Source of the DNA: Prevotellaceae bacterium
GTDB lineage: Bacteria > Bacteroidota > Bacteroidia > Bacteroidales > UBA932
Direction: 5' to 3'
Assembly: GCA_031266015.1 (NCBI GenBank)
Contig: JAISBU010000070.1
Coordinates: 1 to 51,330, forward strand
Length of the DNA: 51,330 bases
Shown: positions 8,593 through 18,678 of the stretch, one piece after another
Numbering within the stretch: position 1 is the first letter of the stretch
Layout of the letters: every line of letters begins with the position of its first letter
The notes under the pieces: model-generated
Told to the model about the DNA's origin: nothing
Database searches by the model: none
What the model saw: the letters and a program-made list of their open reading frames with translations, nothing else
Program-made: the position numbers and the translations under genes

Positions 8593-9843
8593 ATGCTTTA
8601 CCATCTATTCAAATATTTAGGCGCAGCCTATGATTTTCCGGGAGCAAGGTTGTTCAGCTACATCTCATTCCGCGCAGGATTGGGTGTTATAATTGCGCTG
8701 CTGATCGGACTGGTATTCGGTAAGCAAATCATTCGCATGCTGCAACGCAAGCTTATTGGCGAGGAAATTCGTGACCTGGGGTTGGAGGGACAATTACAGA
8801 AAAAAGGAACGCCTACCATGGGGGGCATCATTATCCTGATCGCCATACTCGTGCCTACCCTTTTGCTGGCAGACCTCACCAACATGTACACCTGGCTTAT
8901 GATTATAAGCACCCTCTGGTTAGGCATTCTTGGATTTTTAGACGACTACATCAAAGTTTTCAAGAAAAATAAGGAGGGGCTTCAGGGAAAATTCAAAATT
9001 GTAGGTCAAATCGGGCTTGGCATTATTGTCAGCCTCACGCTGTACTTAAACGACGGGTTCGTAATCAGAGAGAAGCTGCCGGCCGGATACCCGAATGCTC
9101 AAAAAATATTGGTAGAAGAAGGTGAAAGCTCTCGGTTTGTAACCTTAGGCGAAGCGCATAAAAGTACCAAAACAACCATTCCATTTTTCAAGAACAACGA
9201 GCTCGACTACATGATGTTGGTTCCCCAATCATTAGGAGAACATAGGCAAACCGCCGGCTGGATCATATTCATGCTGATGGCCATATTTGTGATTACAGCG
9301 GTATCCAACGGCGCCAACCTTACCGACGGTATGGACGGGCTGGCCTCAGGAGTTTCCATTGTAATCGGAATTACCCTCGGTATTTTGGCGTACCTGTCAA
9401 GCAACGTGATTTATGCGGATTACCTGCAAATAATGTACATACCGAATTCCGGAGAGCTGGTAATTTTTATGGCAGCCGTAATAGGAGCGCTTATAGGATT
9501 TTTGTGGCACAATACTTATCCGGCACAAGTATTCATGGGAGATACAGGTAGCCTGGCGCTGGGCGGTATTATTGCCGTTTTTGCCATCATTATACGCAAG
9601 GAGTTGCTCATCCCGATACTGTGCGGAATATTTTTTGCCGAAAGCGTATCGGTAATGGTGCAGGTAGCATACTTCAAGTACACCAGGAAAAAATATGGCG
9701 AAGGGCGTCGCATTTTTTTAATGTCACCGCTGCACCACCACTACCAAAAGAAAGGATTTCCTGAGCCCAAAATAGTAGTGCGTTTTTGGATTGTAGCAGC
9801 CTTGCTGGCCATTACAGCCATACTAACGCTAAAGATGAGATAG
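8593..9843 (+). CDS. mraY: Phospho-MurNAc-pentapeptide transferase MraY
   Basis: MraY transfers phospho-MurNAc-pentapeptide to undecaprenyl phosphate, forming lipid I at the inner membrane. The 416-residue polytopic protein contains the family blocks KKGTPTMGG (about residues 72-80), FLDDYIK (about 115-121), the [13 protein letters not shown] block (about 240-252) with the catalytic aspartates, and SPLHHHYQ near the C-terminus. A periplasm-side insertion of about 60 residues after the fourth helix makes it longer than the E. coli protein (360), as commonly seen in Bacteroidota. An AT-rich repeat-like spacer of 54 bases separates it from murE. Confidence 0.96.
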   Translation: MLYHLFKYLGAAYDFPGARLFSYISFRAGLGVIIALLIGLVFGKQIIRMLQRKLIGEEIRDLGLEGQLQKKGTPTMGGIIILIAILVPTLLLADLTNMYTWLMIISTLWLGILGFLDDYIKVFKKNKEGLQGKFKIVGQIGLGIIVSLTLYLNDGFVIREKLPAGYPNAQKILVEEGESSRFVTLGEAHKSTKTTIPFFKNNELDYMMLVPQSLGEHRQTAGWIIFMLMAIFVITAVSNGANLTDGMDGLASGVSIVIGITLGILAYLSSNVIYADYLQIMYIPNSGELVIFMAAVIGALIGFLWHNTYPAQVFMGDTGSLALGGIIAVFAIIIRKELLIPILCGIFFAESVSVMVQVAYFKYTRKKYGEGRRIFLMSPLHHHYQKKGFPEPKIVVRFWIVAALLAITAILTLKMR

Positions 9844-9926
9844 TGGTCAGCAATTGTAATAGTTTCAGATAAAGTAAGGATACCAAGCGGTATAAAAATA
9901 GTATTTGGTAAATGATAAACCGGTAA

Positions 9927-11261
9927 ATGAAAAAAATAGTCATACTTGGCGGTGGCGAAAGCGGCGTAGGTGCAGCCATACTGGCAAAGCGCAAGGGTTT
10001 CCGTGCGTTTTTGTCGGACATGGGTGCGCTAAAACCGAAGTATGCAGAGCAGCTCATACAAGAAGGAATTGATTTTGAGCATGGAAAACACACCGCCGAA
10101 AAAATATTGGATGCCGATGAGGTTATAAAAAGCCCCGGTATTCCCGATACAGCGCCCATGATTGTGGAGCTGAAGAAAATGGGAGCGCCAATACTTTCGG
10201 ATATCGAGTTTGCCGGTCGCTACACCAATGCAAAAATGATTTGCATTACAGGCAGCAACGGAAAAACCACCACTACATCACTCATATACTACATGCTGCA
10301 AAATGCGGGGTTGAACGTAGGGTTGGGTGGCAATATCGGTCAAAGCTTCGCGCTACAAGTAGCCACGCAAAACTTTGATTATTACGTACTTGAACTAAGT
10401 TCGTTTCAGCTGGACGACATGTACAAGTTTAAGGCAGATGTAGCTATCCTGCTCAACATCACGCCCGACCACCTGGACAGATACGATTACAAGCTGGAAA
10501 ATTACGCACGTTCAAAATTTCGCATAGCGCAAAACATGGATCAAGACGGGCGCTTTATCTACTGCATGGATGACGAAATAACTATGAAGTATTTGCCCGA
10601 ACTCAATATTCAAGCGCAAATGCTTCCATTTAGCATAAAACAAACCGTAGCACAAGGAGCCTTTTTAACCAACAACACACTTACCGCCATGTACAAAGAG
10701 CAATCATTTTCAATGCTTATAGAGGAGCTGGCGCTTAAAGGCAAGCACAACCTGTACAACTCAATGGCAGCAACCATTGCCGGACAAGCCGTAAATATTC
10801 GCAAGGAAAATATTCGCGAAAGCCTCAGCAACTTCAAAAGTATAGAGCATCGGCTTGAACCGGTGCTGAAAGTTGGCGGCATTTTGTTTATAAACGACAG
10901 TAAGGCAACCAACATCAACTCCACCTGGTATGCGCTTGAGAGCATGACTGCTCCTACCATTTGGATTGTTGGCGGAAAAGATAAAGGTAACGACTACAGC
11001 GAGCTGGCCGAGCTGGTTAAGCAAAAAGTAAAGGCCATTGTTTGCTTGGGGCTCAACAACGCAAAGATACATGCGGCATTCGAAGGTATTGCTGATACCA
11101 TTGTAGACACACAGTCAGCGGAAGATGCGGTAAAAGCAGCATACAAGCTGGGAACCAAAGGCGATACCGTTTTGTTATCACCGGCATGCGCCAGCTTCGA
11201 TTTATTTGAAAACTACGAAGACAGGGGCAGGAAATTCAAAGCTGCCGTAAGAAATCTGTAG
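9927..11261 (+). CDS. murD: UDP-MurNAc-L-alanine:D-glutamate ligase MurD
   Basis: MurD adds D-glutamate to UDP-MurNAc-L-Ala. The N-terminal Rossmann-like stretch GGGESGVGAA (residues 8-17) binds the UDP sugar. The ATP loop GSNGKTT is at 109-115, followed by LELSSFQL and NITPDHLDR, and the C-terminal domain has IWIVGGKDKGNDY and LLSPACASFD. The 444-residue length is typical. An 83-base spacer precedes it. Confidence 0.96.
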   Translation: MKKIVILGGGESGVGAAILAKRKGFRAFLSDMGALKPKYAEQLIQEGIDFEHGKHTAEKILDADEVIKSPGIPDTAPMIVELKKMGAPILSDIEFAGRYTNAKMICITGSNGKTTTTSLIYYMLQNAGLNVGLGGNIGQSFALQVATQNFDYYVLELSSFQLDDMYKFKADVAILLNITPDHLDRYDYKLENYARSKFRIAQNMDQDGRFIYCMDDEITMKYLPELNIQAQMLPFSIKQTVAQGAFLTNNTLTAMYKEQSFSMLIEELALKGKHNLYNSMAATIAGQAVNIRKENIRESLSNFKSIEHRLEPVLKVGGILFINDSKATNINSTWYALESMTAPTIWIVGGKDKGNDYSELAELVKQKVKAIVCLGLNNAKIHAAFEGIADTIVDTQSAEDAVKAAYKLGTKGDTVLLSPACASFDLFENYEDRGRKFKAAVRNL

Positions 11262-11292
11262 AAGTAAAAAAAAGAGAACAAAAGAATACAGA

Positions 11293-11333
11293 ATCGTCAT
11301 TGCTAACCGTACAAACAACCTCGCAATGACGAT
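11293..11333. repeat. Inverted repeat between murD and ftsW
   Basis: Perfect eleven-base arms, ATCGTCATTGC (11293-11303) and GCAATGACGAT (11323-11333), enclose a 19-base loop in the 97-base murD-ftsW spacer. The word CGTCATTGC also occurs near 50287, so this looks like a dispersed palindromic (REP-like) unit placed inside the dcw operon and not a terminator; no U-run follows. Confidence 0.6.
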
Positions 11334-11358
11334 GGAACCTAAAATTGAACGTTGAAAT

Positions 11359-12702
11359 TTGAAAAACTTAGGCAAATATTTCAAGGGCGACAAAACCATC
11401 TGGTTGATTATACTCCTGCTAGCGCTATTCTCGCTACTAGTGGTGTATTCATCTACCGCAGCCATTATTTCTCGTTCATCAAATGCCAGCCCGTTTTACT
11501 TTTTTGCAAAACAGCTGATGTTTTTTGGCGTCGGGTTCATTATTTTATATGTAACCCATAGAGTACCATACCAACTATTCTTGGCAGTAGCCAAAATCGG
11601 ATTCTTTGTTAGCCTTGCCCTGTTGATATTAACTTTCTTGATTGGTAACAGCTACAACCAAGCCTCACGTACATTAGGATTCTTTCAACCGTCAGAGCTT
11701 GCCAAGGTTATGCTCATAGTTTATGTAGCAAAGCTCCTTACAGTAAAACAAGATATCATTACCGACCTCAAAAAGGGTTATCGCCCAATTTTATGGCCGA
11801 TTCTGGCAACATGCTTTTTCATCTTTTTGTCCAACTTTTCAACCGCAGCAATTCTTGGTACTACCTGTTGTATTATGATGTTTATAGGTCGGGTAAAAAT
11901 CAAGCATTTGCTGGGTACCATTGGAGTTCTACTCCTATTGCTTGTTATTGGAGTTGGCGTGGCAAAAGGCGTAAACACGTACGCTGATTACAAAGTTTTG
12001 AAAGGAGAAAAAATTGAAGGTGCGCTGAAAAGCGCCATGAAAATAATAAACAAGACACGCTTTGAAACCATTTACAGCCGTTTGGAAGCCAAAGTAGGCA
12101 ACAACAAAAAAACGGATAGCGGTAACGAGGAGTTAGGCCAGTCCGACTATTCGCGCTTGGCCATTGCATCCGGTGGATTGCTCATGGGCAAAGGTCCCGG
12201 AAATAGCACGATGCGCTACATACTCCCTGAGGCATTCAGCGATTTTGTGTTTGCCATAATTGTGGAGGAGTGGGGTGTACTTATATCGTGCTTTTTGGTA
12301 TTGGCATACCTCATCATTTTGTTCAGAGTGGGAGTAATGGTAAGGAAATCCACGCACTTTTTTCCGGCATTGCTGGCCATCGGTATCAGCGTGCAAATTA
12401 CCATGCAGGCGCTGGTAAATATGTGCGTTGCTACAGGAATTGCTCCCGTTACAGGACAAAACCTTCCCTTGATTAGCCAAGGCGGATCGTCCATCATTGC
12501 CACCTGCATTATGTTTGGTATGCTGCTTAGCGTGAGCCGTAGCCTCAAAACCGAAGATGCTGAAGGAGAAGCCGAAAATAAACCTGATGAGCTGACTTCG
12601 CCGGATAAACCGGATAAAACAAATGCGGTCGCGACCAAAAATAGCAACACAGAACAAGAAACAAGCAAGCAAATAGCCATTAATACACTAGCCAATTTAT
12701 AG
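11359..12702 (+). CDS. ftsW: Septal peptidoglycan polymerase FtsW (SEDS family)
   Basis: FtsW polymerises glycan strands from lipid II at the septum together with the class B PBP. The 447-residue polytopic protein shows a SEDS pattern: VYSSTA after helix 1, FQPSELAKV (about residues 112-120), a long periplasmic loop (about 205-265), then GPGNS, IVEEWG, and the hallmark LPLISQGGSS near 373-382. The start is TTG; the encoded KNLGKYFKGDK leader is a plausible short cytoplasmic tail. The C-terminus carries about 50 charged, low-complexity residues beyond the last helix, a variable tail. It ends two bases before the murG start. Confidence 0.95.
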   Translation: MKNLGKYFKGDKTIWLIILLLALFSLLVVYSSTAAIISRSSNASPFYFFAKQLMFFGVGFIILYVTHRVPYQLFLAVAKIGFFVSLALLILTFLIGNSYNQASRTLGFFQPSELAKVMLIVYVAKLLTVKQDIITDLKKGYRPILWPILATCFFIFLSNFSTAAILGTTCCIMMFIGRVKIKHLLGTIGVLLLLLVIGVGVAKGVNTYADYKVLKGEKIEGALKSAMKIINKTRFETIYSRLEAKVGNNKKTDSGNEELGQSDYSRLAIASGGLLMGKGPGNSTMRYILPEAFSDFVFAIIVEEWGVLISCFLVLAYLIILFRVGVMVRKSTHFFPALLAIGISVQITMQALVNMCVATGIAPVTGQNLPLISQGGSSIIATCIMFGMLLSVSRSLKTEDAEGEAENKPDELTSPDKPDKTNAVATKNSNTEQETSKQIAINTLANL

Positions 12703-12704
12703 CC

Positions 12705-13808
12705 ATGAGCAAACGAATAATTATAAGCGGAGGCGGCACAGGAGGGCATATCTTTCCAGCCATATCCATTGCAAATGCTCTAAAAAAGATGGATAGCCAT
12801 GTAGAAATTTTGTTCATTGGCGCCGAGGGCAAAATGGAGATGGACAAAGTACCCGCTGCAGGTTACAAAATTATTGGCCTTCCTGTAATCGGATTACAGC
12901 GTAAGCTATTCGCTAAAAAGAATTTCGCGCTACCATTCAAGCTGTGGAAGAGCTTGCGGCAAGCAGCTAAAAGCATCTCTAGCTTCAAACCTGATGCTGT
13001 AGTGGGCGTGGGTGGATATGCTAGCGCACCCACCTTGTGGAGCGCGCAAAACAAGAGCATTCCAACGCTCATACAAGAGCAAAACTCCTACGCCGGATTG
13101 ACCAATAAATTTCTAGGTCGCCGTGCGAAAAAAATATGCGTGGCATACGAAAATATGGATCGCTTCTTCCCTAAAAGTAAAATCATTTTCACGGGAAATC
13201 CGGTACGTCAAGACTTGGCAGATGTATCAAAGTTGCGACAAGAAGCATTCGAGTATTTTGAGCTGGATCCGAAGCTCCGCACAGTGCTACTACTGGGCGG
13301 CAGCCTTGGCGCTCGCACCATGAATTTAAGCGTATTGCACCATATTCAACAAATTTCTCAGTACGACAATATCCAGCTCATTTGGCAAATTGGCGAGCTG
13401 TACGCAAAAGAAATTACCGAAAAGATGAAAGCCTACGACTGCAAAAACGTTAAGGTAATGAATTTTATCAAGCGCATGGATTACGCCTTTGCCGCTGCTG
13501 ATTTGGTTATTTCACGTGCAGGCGCAGGAACAATCTCCGAGCTATGCGTGGTACAAAAACCATGCATACTGGTACCCTCGCCCAACGTAACCGAAGACCA
13601 TCAGACCTTCAATGCCATGGCATTAGTAAACAAGCAAGCCGCCATACTAATCCCTGATTCAGAGGCTGTTGACAATCTAATTCCAATCGCATTGAAGGTG
13701 GCAGAAGATGAGAAAAAGTTAAAAGAATTATCGCACAGTATCGGACAGCTGGCTATAACCAACGCTGCCGATACAATAGCAAAAGAGGTACTTGCATTAG
13801 CAAAATAG
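12705..13808 (+). CDS. murG: UDP-GlcNAc--lipid I transferase MurG
   Basis: MurG (GT28 fold) transfers GlcNAc to lipid I, giving lipid II at the cytoplasmic membrane face. The 367 residues have the N-terminal loop GGGTGGH (9-15), VGVGGYAS near 101-108, the second glycine loop LGGSLGAR, and the UDP-GlcNAc-binding segment ISRAGAGTISEL. Length is typical. It starts two bases after ftsW and ends ten bases before murC. Confidence 0.97.
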   Translation: MSKRIIISGGGTGGHIFPAISIANALKKMDSHVEILFIGAEGKMEMDKVPAAGYKIIGLPVIGLQRKLFAKKNFALPFKLWKSLRQAAKSISSFKPDAVVGVGGYASAPTLWSAQNKSIPTLIQEQNSYAGLTNKFLGRRAKKICVAYENMDRFFPKSKIIFTGNPVRQDLADVSKLRQEAFEYFELDPKLRTVLLLGGSLGARTMNLSVLHHIQQISQYDNIQLIWQIGELYAKEITEKMKAYDCKNVKVMNFIKRMDYAFAAADLVISRAGAGTISELCVVQKPCILVPSPNVTEDHQTFNAMALVNKQAAILIPDSEAVDNLIPIALKVAEDEKKLKELSHSIGQLAITNAADTIAKEVLALAK

Positions 13809-13818
13809 AGAAAACAAA

Positions 13819-15189
13819 GTGAGAAACGTATACTTCATAGGCATTGGAGGCATTGGCATGAGCGCCCTGGCACGTTACTTCATGCACGAAGGTAAGGGAG
13901 TTGCCGGATACGATCGCACCTCTACTCCGCTTACACAAGCGCTTGAGAAAGAGGGAGCGCACATCCACTACACCGAGAATGTGGCGCAAATCCCGCTGGC
14001 CTTCCGCACTACCGACACGCTGATAGTTTACACACCGGCAGTGGGAGCAGACAATTTGGAAATGCATTACTTCCGCAAAAACGGCAATAAGATAATAAAG
14101 CGCTCCGAAGCATTGGGGCTTATCGCCTCCGGAAAGAAGCTGCTTGCGGTAGCGGGAACCCATGGCAAAACAACCACCTCTACCATGCTAGCGCACATAC
14201 TTACAGCGGCAGATGGTGGATGTACCGCATTTTTGGGAGGTGTTTCAAAAAATTACAACAGCAACTTACTGCTGTCAAAAAACAACCTGCTGGTAGCAGA
14301 AGCCGATGAGTTCGACCGTTCATTCCTTCGTCTTTTTCCGGATATCGCAATAGTAACCTCTATAGATGCAGACCACCTCGATATTTTTGGCAGCCATGAA
14401 GAAGTAAAGAAAGCGTTCAAAGACTTTGTAGGTCAGATAAAACCACGAGGCACGCTTATTGTAAAGAAAAATCTTAGCACCAACGGCAAGCCGAATTTTG
14501 TTCTTCATTTTTCGGAAAAAGTATACACCTATTCTTTCAGTGAGGAAGCCGATTTTTATGCTAAAAACATAGAGCCACAACAAGGCGGGTACTACAAATT
14601 TGACCTTGTAACTCCCGGTGGCATTATAGAGAGCTGCACCGTAGGGATACCGGGCTGGGTAAATGTTGAGAATGCCATTGCAGCCGGTGCTGTAGCATGG
14701 TGTGCCGGAATTCAACCGGAAAAACTACCACAGGCATTACAGTCATTCCAAGGTGTTAAACGTAGATTCGACGTACAAGTAAACACGTCAACATTCTCAT
14801 TTATAGATGATTATGCACATCATCCGGAAGAGCTGCACGCGGCCATAACATCTATAAGGGAAATGTTTCCCGGACGAAAAATCACAGGCATTTTTCAACC
14901 ACATTTGTACACACGCACGCGGGATTTTGCACCGGAATTTGCGCAAAGCCTCAGCCTTTTGGATGAGCTGATCTTACTGGACATTTATCCGGCAAGAGAA
15001 GAGCCTATCAAAGGAGTCACATCATCATTGATATTCGACAACGTAACAATTGACAACAAGATGTTGTGCAAAAAAGACAACCTGCTGAAAACGTTGAAAG
15101 GTAAAAATTTGGATGTACTAGTTACCTTTGGCGCCGGAAATATTGATTCCATGCTGGAGCAGATAAAAAATACCATACTGGGTGAATAG
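13819..15189 (+). CDS. murC: UDP-MurNAc--L-alanine ligase MurC
   Basis: MurC adds the first amino acid, L-alanine, to UDP-MurNAc. The N-terminal GIGGIGMSALA (residues 7-17) is the UDP-binding loop; GTHGKTT at 113-119 is the ATP loop with the MurC-type histidine; DDYAHHPEE follows in the C-terminal half. The start is GTG (VRNVYFIG-type N-terminus, decoded as Met), the position that fits the alignment of the glycine loop. The 456-residue length is normal. The stop overlaps the ftsQ start by eight bases. Confidence 0.96.
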   Translation: MRNVYFIGIGGIGMSALARYFMHEGKGVAGYDRTSTPLTQALEKEGAHIHYTENVAQIPLAFRTTDTLIVYTPAVGADNLEMHYFRKNGNKIIKRSEALGLIASGKKLLAVAGTHGKTTTSTMLAHILTAADGGCTAFLGGVSKNYNSNLLLSKNNLLVAEADEFDRSFLRLFPDIAIVTSIDADHLDIFGSHEEVKKAFKDFVGQIKPRGTLIVKKNLSTNGKPNFVLHFSEKVYTYSFSEEADFYAKNIEPQQGGYYKFDLVTPGGIIESCTVGIPGWVNVENAIAAGAVAWCAGIQPEKLPQALQSFQGVKRRFDVQVNTSTFSFIDDYAHHPEELHAAITSIREMFPGRKITGIFQPHLYTRTRDFAPEFAQSLSLLDELILLDIYPAREEPIKGVTSSLIFDNVTIDNKMLCKKDNLLKTLKGKNLDVLVTFGAGNIDSMLEQIKNTILGE

Positions 15190-15982
15190 AAAGACCTCCA
15201 TAGCTACAAATGTTGTACTTTTACTGTGCATTACGGCGTACCTCGCCGGTACTTTAGTGCATAGCAGAAGGCAGTGGAATAAGATCATCTGCAATTCGCT
15301 TAACGTAAAAATTATAGATAGCACACAAAACAGGTTCATAAAGCAGGAAGATATAGCCGCGATTTTACGTGCCAACGGACAAAACTACTTCGGTAAAAAG
15401 CTAAGCGAGATTTCGACTTCTACCATAGAAAACATACTCAACAATAGAAGCCTGATTAAGCAAGCCGAAGCGTACACCAGCGTAGATGGAGTGCTGCACA
15501 TAGACATACTGCAACGTAAACCCATAGCACGGGTGTACGCCAGCAACGGCACAAGCTTCTACGTAGATTATGACGGCTACGTAATACCGCCGCAAAGCAC
15601 GTACACCTCATACGTTCCCATAGTAAATGGACACATCAGCAGTCCATTTCCCAGAAATTACAAGGGAAGTATGCTTACGTACTTTGGAAAAAACGTAATC
15701 GACAGCACCTACTTGCAGCTATATGCATTAACAAAATATATTGATGAACATCCGTTTTGGAAAGCGCAGGTAGAGCAAATTTATTTCACAAAGAACGGAG
15801 CAGTTGAGTTTATACCACGTGTAGGAGCGCACATCATACGTCTGGGAGATTTACGCAGCTACCGCTATAAGCTAAGCAAATTAGCTACGCTATACGAAAA
15901 AGGATTACCATTCAAAGGATGGAATACATACGAAGTAATAGATTTATCCTACAGCAATCAGGTAGTTTGTAAAAAAAAATAA
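15182..15982 (+). CDS. ftsQ: Cell division protein FtsQ/DivIB
   Basis: FtsQ is a bitopic divisome scaffold that recruits FtsL and its partners. The 266 residues have a very short cytoplasmic tail, a transmembrane helix at about 6-25, then a POTRA-like region (about 40-110: VKIIDSTQNRFIKQEDIAAIL, LIKQAEAY, LHIDILQRKPIARV) and a C-terminal beta domain. The GTG start overlaps murC by eight bases, indicating translational coupling. Identity to proteobacterial FtsQ is low, but position between murC and ftsA and the topology are decisive. Confidence 0.88.
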   Translation: MNRKTSIATNVVLLLCITAYLAGTLVHSRRQWNKIICNSLNVKIIDSTQNRFIKQEDIAAILRANGQNYFGKKLSEISTSTIENILNNRSLIKQAEAYTSVDGVLHIDILQRKPIARVYASNGTSFYVDYDGYVIPPQSTYTSYVPIVNGHISSPFPRNYKGSMLTYFGKNVIDSTYLQLYALTKYIDEHPFWKAQVEQIYFTKNGAVEFIPRVGAHIIRLGDLRSYRYKLSKLATLYEKGLPFKGWNTYEVIDLSYSNQVVCKKK

Positions 15983-15988
15983 AAAGAC

Positions 15989-17278
15989 ATGGCAAAGAGC
16001 AAATTGGTAATGGCCGTAGATATTGGCACCACAAAGATTGCCGCAATTGTAGGCAAAGTTTTTGACAGCGGAAAAGTTGTTGTAATTGCACAAAAAGTGG
16101 TACAATCACAAGGCGTACGGCGTGGTATGGTAGAAAATGTTACCGAAACCGTAACCTCTATTCGGCAATGCCTTGAACAGCTGAAAGAGCAAACCGACAT
16201 TAGCCAGCTGCGAGAGGTATCCGTCGGCATTGCCGGACGCCATATCACCAGCACGCAAAACAGCACCAGCATTATTCGTTCACAGTATACCGATCCGATA
16301 AGTTCAAAGGAGCTGGAAGATTTGCAAAAGCAAATGTACCACATGGCGCTGAAGCCGGGACAGGAAATTTTGCACGTTATTCCGCAAGATTACACCATTG
16401 ACGGAAGTCGTGTGCTCAAAGCCGAAGGCTGCGTGGGTAACAAGCTGACGGCAAACTACCACATCGTAATTGGCGAAGTTTCGGCCATTGAAACCATAAA
16501 AATGTGCATCAAAAAAAGCGGGCTCACGCTTCGCAAGCTGGTGCTGGAGCCGCTTGCTTCTGCTGATGCCGTATTAACGAGCGAGGAAAAAGAAGAAGGT
16601 GTAGCCATGCTGGATATTGGCGGAGGTACCAGCGACCTCATCATATACCATCAGAACATTGTGCAAAGCACCACGGTTATTCCCTGCGGTGGCGAAGTTA
16701 TTACCGATGACATCAGGGTATCCTGCAACATATCGCGTAATAAAGCCGAATACATCAAGCGGGAGTACGGCTCATGCTTCTATACCAACACCTCTGCCGA
16801 TGAGGTCATTACGTTCCCAACCGTACCGGGACACGATCCTCGCAAGCTGTCATTCCGTACGTTGGCAGGCATTACACAGGCCCGTATGGATCAAATTATA
16901 GAGGCTGTACTCTTCAAAATAGAAGAATCCGGATTGGAAAATACCCTACACAGCATTGTGCTCACAGGAGGCGGCTCCCTGCTCAGAGACCTTCCTCAGC
17001 TGGTGAAATTCCGTAGCGGACTCGACACTCGCATTGGAATTCCAACCATACAGGTAGAAAATCACGCAGAGGCAAAACGCGTAAATCCGGCGCTGGCAAC
17101 AGCGGTAGGACTTGTCATAAGCGGCTACTACGATGAAAAAGTTGGAAGAAAGAGCAGGGACGAAAGAACCGGATTCTTCCCGTTAACATTTGGAAAACGC
17201 GCTATTGATCGTGTAAAAGTTATGGCAACCGAACGCCTGGATAAGCTTTTCGAGGAAAAAGATAAGCCAATGATATAG
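15989..17278 (+). CDS. ftsA: Cell division actin homologue FtsA
   Basis: FtsA is an ATP-binding actin-fold protein that tethers FtsZ to the membrane. Visible blocks in the 429 residues are phosphate-1 DIGTTKIAAIVG (about 11-22), the 1C/SHS2 region following ITSTQNS, phosphate-2 LDIGGGTSDLI (about 207-217), and the adenosine loop VLTGGGSLL (about 325-333). The usual amphipathic membrane helix is plausibly the basic C-terminal segment RVKVMATERLDKLFEE. It starts six bases after ftsQ. Confidence 0.95.
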   Translation: MAKSKLVMAVDIGTTKIAAIVGKVFDSGKVVVIAQKVVQSQGVRRGMVENVTETVTSIRQCLEQLKEQTDISQLREVSVGIAGRHITSTQNSTSIIRSQYTDPISSKELEDLQKQMYHMALKPGQEILHVIPQDYTIDGSRVLKAEGCVGNKLTANYHIVIGEVSAIETIKMCIKKSGLTLRKLVLEPLASADAVLTSEEKEEGVAMLDIGGGTSDLIIYHQNIVQSTTVIPCGGEVITDDIRVSCNISRNKAEYIKREYGSCFYTNTSADEVITFPTVPGHDPRKLSFRTLAGITQARMDQIIEAVLFKIEESGLENTLHSIVLTGGGSLLRDLPQLVKFRSGLDTRIGIPTIQVENHAEAKRVNPALATAVGLVISGYYDEKVGRKSRDERTGFFPLTFGKRAIDRVKVMATERLDKLFEEKDKPMI

Positions 17279-17302
17279 CAACAGCCAAAAAGATAATTTC
17301 TT

Positions 17303-18667
17303 ATGGAAGACAATTTCGATAATATGTTTGAGAGCAACGCCGATGGCGGCTCCATCATCAAAGTTATAGGTATTGGCGGTGGCGGCTGCAATGCCGTAGA
17401 CCACATGTACAAGCTCGGCATCAAGGATGTTTCCTTCGTGGTATGCAACACCGATGCTCAAGCCCTCAACAGCAGCCCTGTGCCCATCAAAATTCAGCTG
17501 GGCAAAAAAATAACGGAAGGTTTGGGAGCAGGATCAGATCCCGAGCAAGGCAGAATGGCGGCCGAAGAAAGCCTTGCGGAGGTTACCGCCATGCTGCGCA
17601 AAAACACCAAAATGGTCTTCATTACAGCAGGCATGGGAGGTGGTACCGGTACAGGAGCCGCGCCTGTAATAGCTAAGGCAGCGAAAGACATGGGCATACT
17701 TACCGTAGGCATAGTTACCATACCATTCACCATCATTGAGCCCCGCCGGGTACAAATCGCCTACGAGGGCATCAAGGAGCTGCGCAAGCATGTAGACTCG
17801 CTACTTGTTATCAACAACAACAAACTGCACGAGCTGTACGGAAGCCTGAAAGTATCCGAAGCCTTTGCAAAGGCCGACGATGTGCTATGCACCGCAGCTA
17901 AAGGCATTGCCGAAATCATCACTACATCCGGCCACGTGAACGTGGATTTTGCCGATGTGCGCACAGCCATGCTGAACAGCGGTGTAGCGCTCATGGGTAC
18001 AGGTAGGGGGTCCGGCCCTGAGCGTGCATCGCTTGCCATTGAGCAGGCAATCACCTCACCATTGCTCAATAATAACAGCATTCGTGGCGCCAGAAATCTG
18101 CTGGTAAACATACTTATGGGCAGCAATGAGCTCACCTTGGAAGAAGTTGCGAGCATAACCCAGCGCGTAATAGAAGAAACGGGCTCCGACCTCAACGTGA
18201 AGACTGGTATAGGCTTTAACCCTGCGCTGGGCGAGGACGAGGTTACCGTGAGCATCATTGCTACAGGATTCGAAATGGGCGATATCGACATACCGGACAC
18301 CAGCACCGTTGTGGCAAAACCCAAAGAAGATCCCGTTCCGGGACATCAAGCGCCTGCAGTAAAGGAGCATGTTGTTCCCGACAATCCACCACCTGCGAAT
18401 CCCGGATTCGACGATTTTTTTACAGCGCCTAGCCCTGCTGACAGCCCGCAAAACAAGCCGGGCAGCATTACAGCCTCGGAGGGTAGAGTTAGGCGTAAAC
18501 CTCTTTGGCTTGACGATAGCATTTCTATTGAGGAAAAAGAGCGTAGGCGAGGCGGAGTACCATCGGCAAAAAAGCCACAGCAGGAGGAAATTTCCCTCTT
18601 CAGCATCAACAAAAATAACGAGCTGGACACCTCAACAGCCGCATACATGAAGAACAAACCAGACTAA
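17303..18667 (+). CDS. ftsZ: Cell division GTPase FtsZ
   Basis: FtsZ is the tubulin-like GTPase that forms the division ring. The 454 residues contain IGIGGGGCNAV (about 23-33), the G-box GGGTGTG at 112-118, and the T7-region NVDFADVRTAM in the GTPase domain, then a C-terminal domain to about 320. A proline-rich linker (about 330-400) and a charged tail follow. The extreme C-terminus reads STAAYMKNKPD, a departure from the common PAFLR/PAYLR peptide that binds FtsA. It lies 24 bases after ftsA and eleven before the yqeY-like gene. Confidence 0.97.
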   Translation: MEDNFDNMFESNADGGSIIKVIGIGGGGCNAVDHMYKLGIKDVSFVVCNTDAQALNSSPVPIKIQLGKKITEGLGAGSDPEQGRMAAEESLAEVTAMLRKNTKMVFITAGMGGGTGTGAAPVIAKAAKDMGILTVGIVTIPFTIIEPRRVQIAYEGIKELRKHVDSLLVINNNKLHELYGSLKVSEAFAKADDVLCTAAKGIAEIITTSGHVNVDFADVRTAMLNSGVALMGTGRGSGPERASLAIEQAITSPLLNNNSIRGARNLLVNILMGSNELTLEEVASITQRVIEETGSDLNVKTGIGFNPALGEDEVTVSIIATGFEMGDIDIPDTSTVVAKPKEDPVPGHQAPAVKEHVVPDNPPPANPGFDDFFTAPSPADSPQNKPGSITASEGRVRRKPLWLDDSISIEEKERRRGGVPSAKKPQQEEISLFSINKNNELDTSTAAYMKNKPD

Positions 18668-18678
18668 AAATTCAAACT

